A DNA stretch of 47,771 nucleotides, from positions 1 to 47,771 of the forward strand of contig CALUQH010000034.1 of the NCBI GenBank assembly GCA_944322885.1. The letters are read 5' to 3'. Under the pieces are notes generated by a model. The model had not been told where the DNA came from and made no database searches. It saw only the letters and a list, made by a program, of their open reading frames with translations. The position numbers were made by a program, and so were the translations under genes. Below are positions 7,543-15,254 of the stretch, in pieces. The stretch's first letter is position 1, and each line of letters opens with the position of its first letter. This DNA is from Candidatus Gastranaerophilales bacterium (GTDB lineage: Bacteria; Cyanobacteriota; Vampirovibrionia; Gastranaerophilales; Gastranaerophilaceae).

Positions 7543-9270
7543 ATGGGGCAAGTTACAGATAATGATTTTGATAAATTTTCACAGGAGATTGTAAAAAAAT
7601 TTTTAAGAACAGCTGTTTCTATTGATGATCAACCGAATTATAATGTTAATAAAATTCATCCTAAAATGGTTATTGATCCAAGTGCTGAATATCGGAAACT
7701 CATAGATAATCAAGGTGAAAATAAAATAACTCTGGACGAAAATGAGGAAAATAAAGAGTTGGATATTTCGGAATTAACAAATAAATTTATTGAAAAACAA
7801 ATATTGTTTACTCCAATAAAGCCAGACATAAATAATTCTTTTTTTTATAATAAAGCGGAAAGTCAATCAATACTTAAAGAATTTATGAATAAGTATTATG
7901 ATGTAATAAATAAAGCCGATATTATTATTTTGGATTGGGAATTATCTGCCGATGATAAAGATGGTATCTTTACACAAGAAATAATAAAAAAAATACTAAA
8001 AGAAAATAATCTAAAATTAATTATAATTTATTCTGGATCAGATAGGATTACAAAAGAAATCCCAAAAACATTATTTGATTTAGTTGGAAAAACTGAAACA
8101 GAAAGTCAAATTACCGAATTTCGAACTAATAAATATTCTATAATTTATAAAGGAATAAAAATTAAACTGATTCATAAAACAACTTCTCCTGATCCAGAAT
8201 ATCTTTTATCTTCTTCTGTTGCAGAGTTGCCAGATGTTTGTATAAGAGAATTTGCAAATTTTGTCAGTGGATTGTTGTCTAATGCGACTTTGGCAGCTAT
8301 TACAACTATAAGAGATCATACTTTTGATATAATTTCTCAATTTAAAAAACAATTTGACGGAAATTATATCTCTCATAGAATATCTATCCCTAATGCTGAT
8401 GATGCAGAATACTTTATATGTGAATTAATTAAAGATGAAATTGTTGCTGCTATTAATTTTGAAAATATTAAAAAGTGCATAAATTTGGATTCTATAAAAA
8501 AACTTATCAATGCAAGTAATTTCAATAACAAAATAAAAATAAACGAAGACAATATTCATGAATGTAATCTTATAAAATTAGTTGAAATTGGAGCTGACAA
8601 ATATTGGAGTGAACAAGCTTACAGTAAAAAGTTAAAAGAAAAGCTCAAAAGAAAATCAGATTACTCAAGATATTTTATAAATTCTACTGTTACAGATGAA
8701 GCTTTAAATAAACTTGAGCAAGAATTTACTTCGCTTACTACAACAAATACAAAATATTATTCAGATACATATCTACCTTATTTAACACTTGGAACTATAA
8801 TTGCTTTGAAAAAAGAAAGTGAAGGTAGATGTAATCCGAATGAACATTGTAGAATTATGTGCAATTGTTCAAGTACATATAGCTATTATTTGTGCATACA
8901 ACCTCGCTGTGACAGTGTAAGATTAGAAAAAGATGAACCATTATTATTTATCCCTCTTGTGGAAGATTGTACCAAAAATAAAGTATGTTTTTTTGATAGC
9001 AAGTTAAATAAAAATTGTACACTTGGCTTTAAAAAAGTAAGTAGTTTAGTTATAAAAAAATTTAAAATGTGTAACGATGAACATGACAGAATATATGCAT
9101 TAGTGGACGATGAAAACGATTTTGTATTTAAATCAATCAATGGCAATATTTACAGATGGGTTACAGAATTGAAATTTTCTTTAGCTCAAAAAATAATTAA
9201 TCAATTTGGAAATAATATAAGCAGAGTAGGCTTTGACGAATATGAATGGTTTAGGTTACAACAAAAATAA
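7543..9270 (+). CDS. Receiver-like domain protein with C-terminal cysteine cluster (575 aa)
   Basis: The N-terminal ~215 residues look like an enlarged response-regulator receiver: an acidic pair D28-D29 (VSIDDQPN), a phospho-acceptor candidate D131 (IIILDWELSADDKDG), S164 in IIYSGSD at the beta-4 position and K212 in LIHKTTSP at beta-5. The gap between the acidic pair and D131 is ~100 residues instead of ~45, filled by a charged insert. The middle is helical. The C-terminal part has six cysteines within 27 residues (C430, C436, C440, C442, C451, C456), with YYLCIQPRCDSVRL, suggesting a metal site. There is no known DNA-binding output domain. An AGGTGG site precedes the ATG. It is probably the phosphorylation or binding partner of the dual-GHKL protein. 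Confidence 0.75.
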   Translation: MGQVTDNDFDKFSQEIVKKFLRTAVSIDDQPNYNVNKIHPKMVIDPSAEYRKLIDNQGENKITLDENEENKELDISELTNKFIEKQILFTPIKPDINNSFFYNKAESQSILKEFMNKYYDVINKADIIILDWELSADDKDGIFTQEIIKKILKENNLKLIIIYSGSDRITKEIPKTLFDLVGKTETESQITEFRTNKYSIIYKGIKIKLIHKTTSPDPEYLLSSSVAELPDVCIREFANFVSGLLSNATLAAITTIRDHTFDIISQFKKQFDGNYISHRISIPNADDAEYFICELIKDEIVAAINFENIKKCINLDSIKKLINASNFNNKIKINEDNIHECNLIKLVEIGADKYWSEQAYSKKLKEKLKRKSDYSRYFINSTVTDEALNKLEQEFTSLTTTNTKYYSDTYLPYLTLGTIIALKKESEGRCNPNEHCRIMCNCSSTYSYYLCIQPRCDSVRLEKDEPLLFIPLVEDCTKNKVCFFDSKLNKNCTLGFKKVSSLVIKKFKMCNDEHDRIYALVDDENDFVFKSINGNIYRWVTELKFSLAQKIINQFGNNISRVGFDEYEWFRLQQK

Positions 9271-9277
9271 ATAATAT

Positions 9278-9682
9278 TTATAAGTATTGTTCTATTATTA
9301 AAATGCAATTGTTGATATCTTTTTTTATCTCATGCTCCCAAAATCTTAATACTATCCATCCATTTTGTTTTAAAACTTCATTTACTTTTTTATCTCTTAA
9401 AATATTACTTTCAATTTTAGGAATCCAAAAATCTCGATTACTTTTAATTGTTTTTTTCTGATTTTGCCAATCATATCCATGCCAAAATTTACTGTCACAA
9501 AAAATTGCAATTTTTTGTTTTTTAAAAACAATATCAGGTTTACCATATATATCTTTACAATTTTTTTTGTATCTATATCCTTTGTGCCACAATGCTTTTC
9601 TAAGTATAATTTCTATTTTTGTATCCTTACACTTTATAGCTTTCATATTTTTGCTTCGTTGTTCTTTTGTAAAAATATCCAT
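9278..9682 (-). CDS. vsr: Vsr-type (very short patch repair-like) endonuclease (~134 aa)
   Basis: It starts at MDIFTKEQRSKNMKAI, matching the usual Vsr N-terminus; an ATG five codons upstream (9697) is possible, but neither has a clear Shine-Dalgarno. Family residues visible are the glutamate in DTKIEIILRKAL, the catalytic Asp of GKPDIVFKK and the His of KFWHGYDW, plus the C-terminal WIVLRFWEHEI strand. Classical Vsr enzymes nick T:G mismatches made by deamination of 5-methylcytosine and sit next to m5C methyltransferases. The zinc-binding cysteines of E. coli Vsr are not present here (see findings). It converges with the receiver-like gene, with 7 bases between stops, and may act as repair enzyme or as the restriction nuclease of the system. 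Confidence 0.88.
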   Translation of the reverse strand: MDIFTKEQRSKNMKAIKCKDTKIEIILRKALWHKGYRYKKNCKDIYGKPDIVFKKQKIAIFCDSKFWHGYDWQNQKKTIKSNRDFWIPKIESNILRDKKVNEVLKQNGWIVLRFWEHEIKKDINNCILIIEQYL

Positions 9683-9815
9683 AAAATTATTATACATCTA
9701 ACAATTTAAATAATAAGCCTGCACTTACAAATTTCCGTTCTGAGACTTTTAAAAAATTTTGGCTATAAATTCAGTATTTTAAATCTAATTTAGTCTCAAA
9801 ATAAATTTTATATAC

Positions 9816-9846
9816 AAACAAATGCCCGTGTTACGGGCATTTGTTT
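9816..9846 (-). terminator. Terminator hairpin downstream of tRNA-Ser
   Basis: A 14-bp perfect stem (AAACAAATGCCCGT pairing with its complement) encloses a 3-base loop, with a T-rich tract when read on the minus strand. It lies 43 bases beyond the tRNA 3' end. The stretch 9698-9815 between it and the Vsr gene shows only AT-rich sequence and a weak inverted TGAGACT/AGTCTCA pair. Confidence 0.75.
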
Positions 9847-9888
9847 TAAATTATACTTTGCACTTGGTGTGCTGTCTTTACTAAAAAA

Positions 9889-9977
9889 CGGAGTAGCAGG
9901 GATTTGAACCCTGGATGCAGGTTGCCCCACATAACACCTTAGCAGGGTGCCGCCTTCAGCCACTCGGCCACTACTCC
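9889..9977 (-). tRNA. tRNA-Ser (anticodon GCU)
   Basis: The minus strand folds as a class II tRNA of about 89 nt: acceptor GGAGTAG (9971-9977) pairs with CTACTCC (9890-9896), discriminator G at 9889. The D arm carries GGCCGAGTGGCTGAAGGC, the anticodon loop CTGCTAA reads GCU, a long variable arm follows, and the T arm has GGTTCAAATCC. The 3' CCA is not encoded. It is the first core-type gene after the island. Confidence 0.95.
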
Positions 9978-10057
9978 AAGGGCGCATGTTGCATGCGGAT
10001 AATTTTATTCTAACATAAATATTTTTTTTCGTAAATCCTTTTTATTACCTTTTTTAC

Positions 10058-10086
10058 TTGACCGACTGCACATTGTGAGATAAAAT
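10058..10086 (+). promoter_or_regulatory. Sigma70-type promoter for the bifunctional nuclease gene
   Basis: TTGACC (10058-10063), a 17-base spacer and TAAAAT (10081-10086) precede GAAAGG (10097-10102) and the ATG at 10110. Confidence 0.65.
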
Positions 10087-10109
10087 ATAAGTAAACGAAA
10101 GGTTTGTAA

Positions 10110-10625
10110 ATGATTGAAATGAAAGTTATGGGTATTGCTCTTGATACAAGAACAGGCTCCCCGATTGTTGTTTTACATGATAAAGAAAACAGAAAAGCGC
10201 TTCCTATCTGGATTGGATCTGCAGAAGCCAGCGCTATTATAAGAAAAATTGAAAATTTGTCTGTTGCACGTCCGATGACGCATGATTTGATTATTAATAT
10301 TATTGAAAAAACAGGCTATAAACTTGATAGAATTGAAATAAACGATGTCGAAAAAGATACTTATTATGCGACATTATTTTTAACAAATGATGAAGGCAAT
10401 ACTCTTGAGATAGATTCAAGACCGTCAGATGCAATCGCTGTTGCAATAAGGGTAGATGCACCGATATTTGTTACGGCTAATGTTATCTCAAACGGCTCTG
10501 TTTCAACAGATTCAGCAAAAGATGAAGAAGAAGCTCAGGAATTTAAAAAGTTTGTTCAGAGCATCAAACCTTCAGATTTCGCAAAGTTGATGAAAGACAA
10601 CGAACACCACGAAAGTGATCAATAA
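10110..10625 (+). CDS. Bifunctional nuclease-domain protein (DUF151/BFN, 171 aa)
   Basis: Residues ~1-130 match the bifunctional nuclease (BFN/DUF151) domain: KVMGIALDTRTGSPIVVL, KALPIWIGSAEASAI, RPMTHDLI, and SRPSDAIAVAIRVDAPIFV. The acidic SRPSDA motif and the HD pair are the family's hallmark. The C-terminal ~35 residues are charged and there is no UvrB/C motif. The start is supported by GAAAGG 8 bases upstream and by a sigma70-type promoter. Family members are described as nucleases with RNase and DNase activity; the role in this organism is unknown. It stands alone between the tRNA and small unknown genes. Confidence 0.9.
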   Translation: MIEMKVMGIALDTRTGSPIVVLHDKENRKALPIWIGSAEASAIIRKIENLSVARPMTHDLIINIIEKTGYKLDRIEINDVEKDTYYATLFLTNDEGNTLEIDSRPSDAIAVAIRVDAPIFVTANVISNGSVSTDSAKDEEEAQEFKKFVQSIKPSDFAKLMKDNEHHESDQ

Positions 10626-10704
10626 TTTGTTAAAATTGTAACAATAATTTGAAAATCTGAAATTGACCTGTGAATATTATTTTTATTTTATATGAGAATA
10701 TATT

Positions 10705-10911
10705 ATGAACGGAATTGAAGCTATACAACCGAATAATATTTTTAGAGTGAATGCCGTTAACTTTTTTGAAAACGGCCGACAAAACAGGAGTGTTCAAAAT
10801 AATTTTGACACGGGTTTATTCGCGCGTCAGGATAATAATGAGTATAATTTAAATCATCCGAGAGTCCGCGGAAGTGAAACTCAGGCAAGGAATTTAGATT
10901 TATTGGCTTAA
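10705..10911 (+). CDS. Small unknown protein with NLNHP motif (68 aa)
   Basis: A 68-residue polar protein beginning MNGIEAIQPNNIF, with EYNLNHPRVRG near residue 50. The downstream small gene has YNLNHPKTADD in a similar position, so the two look like paralogs. The N-terminal NGIEAI also occurs in a small protein near the end of the window (46868-47158). There is no signal peptide or membrane segment and only a weak ribosome binding site. Family not recognised; probably lineage-restricted. Confidence 0.6.
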   Translation: MNGIEAIQPNNIFRVNAVNFFENGRQNRSVQNNFDTGLFARQDNNEYNLNHPRVRGSETQARNLDLLA

Positions 10912-10996
10912 TATTTCTTAATATTTTTTTGAAATTCTGGCAATTTTTCCTAACAAAAATACTTTATTAAAGTATAAGGGAAAAATTGGAGGAATT

Positions 10997-11209
10997 ATGT
11001 CCGGAGCAATTCATTTTAATCCGAATGTAAGCGGGATAAATACAAGGTATAATTTTGAGATGCCGGCAGCTGCAAGAACATTTGTCAGCAATGCAGTAAA
11101 TCAGGGACATTATAATCTGAATCATCCAAAAACTGCTGATGATGAAGGCCTTCGTATGTTAGGGGCTTCAGCTTCTTCTGTAGGTAACAGATTAGATATC
11201 CAATGCTAG
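10997..11209 (+). CDS. Small unknown protein with NLNHP motif (70 aa)
   Basis: A strong GGAGG lies 7 bases before the ATG. The protein begins MSGAIHFNPNVSGIN and contains HYNLNHPKTADDEG around residue 47, shared with the gene before it. It is soluble and ends LDIQC. An inverted repeat (ATACTTT...AAAGTAT, ~10959-10975) lies just upstream and may be regulatory. Its stop overlaps that of a convergent small gene (11206-11364) by a few bases. Function unknown. Confidence 0.7.
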   Translation: MSGAIHFNPNVSGINTRYNFEMPAAARTFVSNAVNQGHYNLNHPKTADDEGLRMLGASASSVGNRLDIQC

Positions 11210-11364
11210 TTTAAAAAGATATTTTGTGAGTAATTTGTCTTATAAATAAGATTAGTTTCAGAAAATGCAGGCGTGAATGAATATATTCTTCGTTCACGTT
11301 TTTTGAATGCACAAAGCCCTATTACTTTTTCATCATCTTTGAATAAATTTTTTAAAAATTCCAT
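11206..11364 (-). CDS. Small basic hypothetical protein (52 aa)
   Basis: A frame shorter than 60 codons on the minus strand: ATG at 11362-11364 behind GAAGGAAG, 52 codons, stop at 11206-11208. It begins MEFLKNLFKDDEKVIGLCAF, followed by KKRERRIYSF. It fills what would otherwise be a gap of over 230 bases, and the good ribosome binding site argues that it is real. It is convergent with the NLNHP protein gene. No family recognised. Confidence 0.6.
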   Translation of the reverse strand: MEFLKNLFKDDEKVIGLCAFKKRERRIYSFTPAFSETNLIYKTNYSQNIFLN

Positions 11365-11443
11365 ACTTTATACTTCCTTCTATTTTTATTGTATAATATT
11401 TTTAATGACAGGTAAAATTAAGTCAACATAAGGAGAAAATATT

Positions 11444-11647
11444 ATGGCAGGAAAAATTACAAAAGATATGAACATTATGGATATTGTTCAACAGTGTCCT
11501 GAAAGCATTGAAGTATTTCAAAAATACGGTTTGGGCTGTATAGGATGCGCTGCTGCTCATTTTGAAAATTTAGAAGCAGGAGCAAAAGTTCATGGCTTTG
11601 ATCCGGATGCAATGGTTGCTGATATTAATGCTTTAATTCAGGACTAA
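11444..11647 (+). CDS. DUF1858-domain protein, CxxC redox-type (67 aa)
   Basis: The whole protein is one DUF1858 domain: ITKDMNIMDIVQQCPE, then FQKYGLGCIGCAAAHFEN with a CxxC pair (~residues 32-35), and a helical tail ending ADINALIQD. The domain is described as hybrid-cluster-associated, disulfide-oxidoreductase-like and occurs alone or fused to iron-sulfur proteins; a cytoplasmic metal or redox role is likely. AAGGAG precedes the ATG and a strong terminator follows, so it is monocistronic. Confidence 0.88.
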   Translation: MAGKITKDMNIMDIVQQCPESIEVFQKYGLGCIGCAAAHFENLEAGAKVHGFDPDAMVADINALIQD

Positions 11648-11665
11648 GTATATAAAAAAATAAAT

Positions 11666-11698
11666 AAAAAAAGCGGGTTTTCAAAACCCGCTTTTTTT
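11666..11698. terminator. Bidirectional terminator
   Basis: AAAAAGCGGGTTT pairs with AAACCCGCTTTTT around a short loop, with A/T runs on both sides, between the DUF1858 gene (+) and the 643-aa gene (-). Confidence 0.85.
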
Positions 11699-13628
11699 AT
11701 TTGAGAAATCCTGCCATTGTCGGTTTGCTGTTTGCAATAAACTGAGTTGATTGTTGCGGTTGCTGCACCTTTACCTGAGCTTTTCCCGCTTTTTCTTTCT
11801 CTATTGCATCTTTTGTCATTTTTTCACAATATCTTGCAAGCCACATCATAAATGCCGGTACAAGTACAAGTGTAGATGCAAACCCGAATGCGCTGTTAAA
11901 TGTTTTGGCTCTATTAATAAATTTGTTATCTTTTGAAGAGAATACCGAGTAAATATTTTCAAGAGCTTCTGTGCCTTTAGCCTTTTTGAATGCATCTTCT
12001 ATTTCTTCTATTGTTGCATTTTCAAGAGATTTATTTTTGAATTGTTTTAGAATTTTTTCGGCATTTTCTTTAACTGTTTTATCAATTTTCAATACTTTTT
12101 TAACGTCTCCGCCATTTTCCTGTAAGAATTTGAAGAAACCGTTAATTCCATCTTTATAGTTATTAATATTACTATACTTAGAAACTATTTGTTCGCTTGT
12201 GAGAACTTCAATTCCCGAGCCTGCGCTGAAGTAGTTCTTAATTTTATGGAATATACTTTTAGCATGATTTTGCGGTTTAACATTTAATGCAAGTCCGGAA
12301 ATTTTGGCAAATATATTGGAGAAGCCTCTGGACAAAGCTTTAGCTCCGAATAATATTGCTGTGAAACTTGATATATCACGGACAAGAATTTCTTTTCTTT
12401 CTTTGTCACTTTTAGCATTTGTATATCTCGGCGGCAGGCAGAAGCCGAACAAAAGTGTTAACATTGCCGGAACTGACATTGATGCACCGTTAAATTCAAA
12501 TATTTTAAGAACCTTTCCCAGTCCACTTCCTTTTGCTGCTGTTTCTCCTAATTTAGGAACAAAACCGCCGGTAAATGCTACATCTTTTTTATTATTATCT
12601 TTAGGAGTATCTGTATTTTTGTTTTCTGCAGATTCTTCCAAACCTTTTAGCCCAGGATCATGCTTAAGGCCGAGGTTGTATAGTTTAGGTATTAAAGTGT
12701 AGAAACCCACAACAGCAGACCACATGCCAATATTTGACAGGACTCTTGTACCAGATCTGTATTTATTGAATTTAGAAACAAAAGCCGGAATTTCTTCTGA
12801 TACAATATTCTTTTTGTTAATTTTATTAAGAATATCGTTGGTATAATCTGTTAAGCTTTGTGTTAAACGTCCGATATTTGTTCCAAGAAGGTCTTTTTTG
12901 TCTTTAACTTTAAGCGTGGCTGCCATTTCATCACTTGAAGGTGCTGCATGTGATTTTCGAATATTCATGTATTCTTCGACTAGCTGTGCTTGAAGCTTAT
13001 TTGCTCCCTTTTTGTCTTTATTGGCTCGTTTAGTTTCAATTTCAACAAGCTTATCTGCAAATTTTTGGGCAGCTTGTTTTAGCTCAGTGTCTCTGAAGCT
13101 GTTATCGGTAGAATTTTGAAGAGCATTTTCAAAAACTTGAGCGTAGTATCCTTTTTTAAATTCGGTTGCATGCTGTATTTTATCTGAATTTTTTGAGGCA
13201 TAATCTGCAAAATTTTCTCCTAAAACATTAATGTGGTCAACATGAACGTTATTTGCAGTTCCTGAGAATTTTTTAACTAAAGTAAGAATGCCTAGCGGAA
13301 TTAAGAATGCGCTTGGTCCGCTGAGAATTTCACGTATCCCTTCACGTCTTGCAAATTCCCAGTTCAAAGGACCTGTTTTTTTACCGTTTTCATCCTCCTT
13401 ACGGTTTCTGTTCAGCCCTTCGTAAATTCTCGGTGCAACCATACCTATTCCGTCCTGAGCAATAAAAGATGCAGCAAAACCGCCTTTGTCTATAGCATCC
13501 ATTAACATAACAACAGGGTTAAAACTTCCTGTAAATGCTGGCTGTTGTTGTTTATTTTTATGGTCAAAAGTGTTTGAGCGGTTGCGTTTTGCAACATCTA
13601 TTGACGAATTGATTGCTTTTACTGACAT
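11697..13628 (-). CDS. Lineage-type membrane protein with FTG motif, unknown function (643 aa)
   Basis: The N-terminus carries QQQPAFTGSFNP and a second FTGGF occurs near residue 350, a motif seen in other genes here. Hydrophobic stretches that could span the membrane are FLIPLGILTLV (~110), a MWSAVVGFYTLIP segment (~300), MLTLLFGFCLPP (~395) and STLVLVPAFMMWLA (~585). Between them are long charged helices. Residues ~60-120 (GIGMVAPRIY...FARREGIREIL) resemble two smaller neighbours at 15920-17109, so all three may be distant paralogs. There is no catalytic motif I recognise. A structural or envelope role is a guess. Confidence 0.75.
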   Translation of the reverse strand: MSVKAINSSIDVAKRNRSNTFDHKNKQQQPAFTGSFNPVVMLMDAIDKGGFAASFIAQDGIGMVAPRIYEGLNRNRKEDENGKKTGPLNWEFARREGIREILSGPSAFLIPLGILTLVKKFSGTANNVHVDHINVLGENFADYASKNSDKIQHATEFKKGYYAQVFENALQNSTDNSFRDTELKQAAQKFADKLVEIETKRANKDKKGANKLQAQLVEEYMNIRKSHAAPSSDEMAATLKVKDKKDLLGTNIGRLTQSLTDYTNDILNKINKKNIVSEEIPAFVSKFNKYRSGTRVLSNIGMWSAVVGFYTLIPKLYNLGLKHDPGLKGLEESAENKNTDTPKDNNKKDVAFTGGFVPKLGETAAKGSGLGKVLKIFEFNGASMSVPAMLTLLFGFCLPPRYTNAKSDKERKEILVRDISSFTAILFGAKALSRGFSNIFAKISGLALNVKPQNHAKSIFHKIKNYFSAGSGIEVLTSEQIVSKYSNINNYKDGINGFFKFLQENGGDVKKVLKIDKTVKENAEKILKQFKNKSLENATIEEIEDAFKKAKGTEALENIYSVFSSKDNKFINRAKTFNSAFGFASTLVLVPAFMMWLARYCEKMTKDAIEKEKAGKAQVKVQQPQQSTQFIANSKPTMAGFLK

Positions 13629-13865
13629 GTCCCTACTTTACATTTTCATAACTACACACATATATTTAAAAAATAATTTTTTACACTTATTGCTATTTTT
13701 TGTCTGGTTGTTAACAAAAATTAAAGGTAATAAATGTATTAAGTGTATTTATTATACTTAATATTCATTAAACTTGCAAGTTTTTTACTACAAATATAAC
13801 AATAATTTTACAAAAAAGTAATAAACTTTATTAAAAGATAAAAAATCACCCGGTTGTTTATAAAA

Positions 13866-13894
13866 TTGACACTATATTTTGTCAGGTATAAACT
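13866..13894 (+). promoter_or_regulatory. Promoter of trmFO, apparently leaderless
   Basis: TTGACA (13866-13871), 17 bases, TAAACT (13889-13894), then the ATG 8 bases later. TATAAA at 13887 is an alternative -10 with a 15-base spacer. The region 13629-13865 shows no gene and only AT-rich sequence. Confidence 0.6.
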
Positions 13895-13901
13895 GTTTTT
13901 T

Positions 13902-15209
13902 ATGGAAGTAAATGTTATCGGTGCCGGATTAGCAGGTTCGGAAGCTGCTTTACAATTATCTAAAAGAGGTATAAAAGTTAATTTATATGAAATGCGTCCG
14001 GAAAAAACAACAGGTGCGCATAAATCTGATAAATTTGCCGAATTTGTTTGTTCAAACAGTCTTGGGGCTTCTGATTGCTCGAACGCTTCGGGGCTGTTGA
14101 AAAAGGAAATGGAACTTTTGGGCGGGGAATTAATAAATATTGCCAGAGAATGTTCCGTTCCCGCAGGCAACGCTCTTGCGATAGACAGAGAACTTTTTTC
14201 GGATACGGTTACGGCAAGAATAGAAAATGATGTAAATATAACTGTTATAAGGGATGAAGTCTCAAAAATTCCAGAGGGGTGTACTATTATAGCTTCCGGT
14301 CCATTAACTTCCGATTCATTAGCTGATTCGATTAAAGAATTTACAAAAAATGAGCATTTGCATTTTTTTGATGCAATTGCACCTATTGTGGAAAAAGAGA
14401 GTATTAATTTTGAAAAAGCTTTCTGGGCTAGCAGGTATGATAAAGGAGAAGCTTCTTATATTAATTGCCCAATGAATAAGTCAGAGTATGAAAATTTCTA
14501 CAATATATTAATTAATGCTCCTAGAATTGAGTTAAAGGAATTTGAAAAAGATGCAAAGTTTTTTGAAAGTTGTCTTCCTATAGAAGTGCTTGCTTCACGC
14601 GGAGTTGATACATTGAGGTTTGGCCCGATGAAGCCTGTCGGACTTGTGGATAGACGTACTGGAGTTGAAAACTATGCTGTTATTCAGTTGCGTCAGGATA
14701 ATTCTGCAAAAACTTTATTTAATCTTGTCGGGTTTCAAACAAATTTGAAGTGGGGAAGTCAGAAAGAGCTTCTTCAGTCTATTCCAGGTTTAGAAAATGT
14801 AAATATTGTTCGCTATGGTGTAATGCATAGAAATACTTTTATAAATTCTCCCAAAGTACTGAAGGCTTCCTTGCAGACAAGAGAACGGGACGATTTATTT
14901 TTTGCCGGACAAATTACAGGAACTGAAGGTTATACTGAATCTATAGCAACCGGCATGCTTGCCGGTATTAATGCTTCAAAATTTATTAACAATGAACCTC
15001 CGATAATTCTTCCGAAAATTACCATGCTCGGGGCATTAACACAGTATATCAGTGATATAAATCATGAAAAATTTCAACCGATTAACTCTAATTGGGGGAT
15101 TGTTGATCAGATTGATTTGCCTAAAAAAGAAAGAAAGAATAAAAAATTGAAAGCTGAATTGATTACAAAACGTTCAACGGACTATATAATATCTTGTAAA
15201 TTTAGCTGA
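13902..15209 (+). CDS. trmFO: Methylenetetrahydrofolate-tRNA-(uracil-5-)-methyltransferase TrmFO (435 aa)
   Basis: An FAD- and folate-dependent enzyme that forms m5U54 in the tRNA T-loop. The start is at MEVNVIGAGLAGSEAA, where the dinucleotide-binding GxGxxG begins at residue 6; a TTG-initiated extension of 16 residues (13854) would put a non-homologous hydrophobic stretch in front and is not used. Other TrmFO hallmarks are YEMRPEK, HKSDKFAEFVCSNSLGA, FDAIAPIVEKESIN, RGVDTLRFGPMKPVGL, GFQTNLKWGSQKEL and the C-terminal FAGQITGTEGYTESIATG. Length is normal for the family. No Shine-Dalgarno precedes it; see the promoter call. Confidence 0.96.
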   Translation: MEVNVIGAGLAGSEAALQLSKRGIKVNLYEMRPEKTTGAHKSDKFAEFVCSNSLGASDCSNASGLLKKEMELLGGELINIARECSVPAGNALAIDRELFSDTVTARIENDVNITVIRDEVSKIPEGCTIIASGPLTSDSLADSIKEFTKNEHLHFFDAIAPIVEKESINFEKAFWASRYDKGEASYINCPMNKSEYENFYNILINAPRIELKEFEKDAKFFESCLPIEVLASRGVDTLRFGPMKPVGLVDRRTGVENYAVIQLRQDNSAKTLFNLVGFQTNLKWGSQKELLQSIPGLENVNIVRYGVMHRNTFINSPKVLKASLQTRERDDLFFAGQITGTEGYTESIATGMLAGINASKFINNEPPIILPKITMLGALTQYISDINHEKFQPINSNWGIVDQIDLPKKERKNKKLKAELITKRSTDYIISCKFS

Positions 15210-15254
15210 TATATGCTAAAATATAATATATTAATAAAAGAGAGGATATTAAGT

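Noticed and set aside
7543-9270. Known Detocs-type (defensive two-component) system
   Set aside because: Detocs has a different set of three proteins with a nucleotide-cleaving effector domain; no such domain is visible here, and a methyltransferase and Vsr are linked instead.
3414-9720. ATTTAAATTGT found inverted near 3466 and 9705 as island att sites
   Set aside because: Eleven AT-only-type bases in AT-rich sequence are expected by chance, and the orientation is inverted rather than direct.
9698-9977. tRNA-Ser as attachment site for the island's recombinase
   Set aside because: No duplicated 3' tRNA fragment was seen in the window, and large serine recombinases do not usually target tRNA ends.
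11697-13628. Plus-strand ORFs of 60-130 codons over the 643-aa, GroEL and 1129-aa genes
   Set aside because: They are shadows of the minus-strand genes: no ribosome binding sites and no recognisable protein composition.
13854-13901. Longer trmFO start (TTG at 13854)
   Set aside because: The 16 extra residues are hydrophobic, lie over the likely promoter, and TrmFO proteins start just before the GxGxxG motif.
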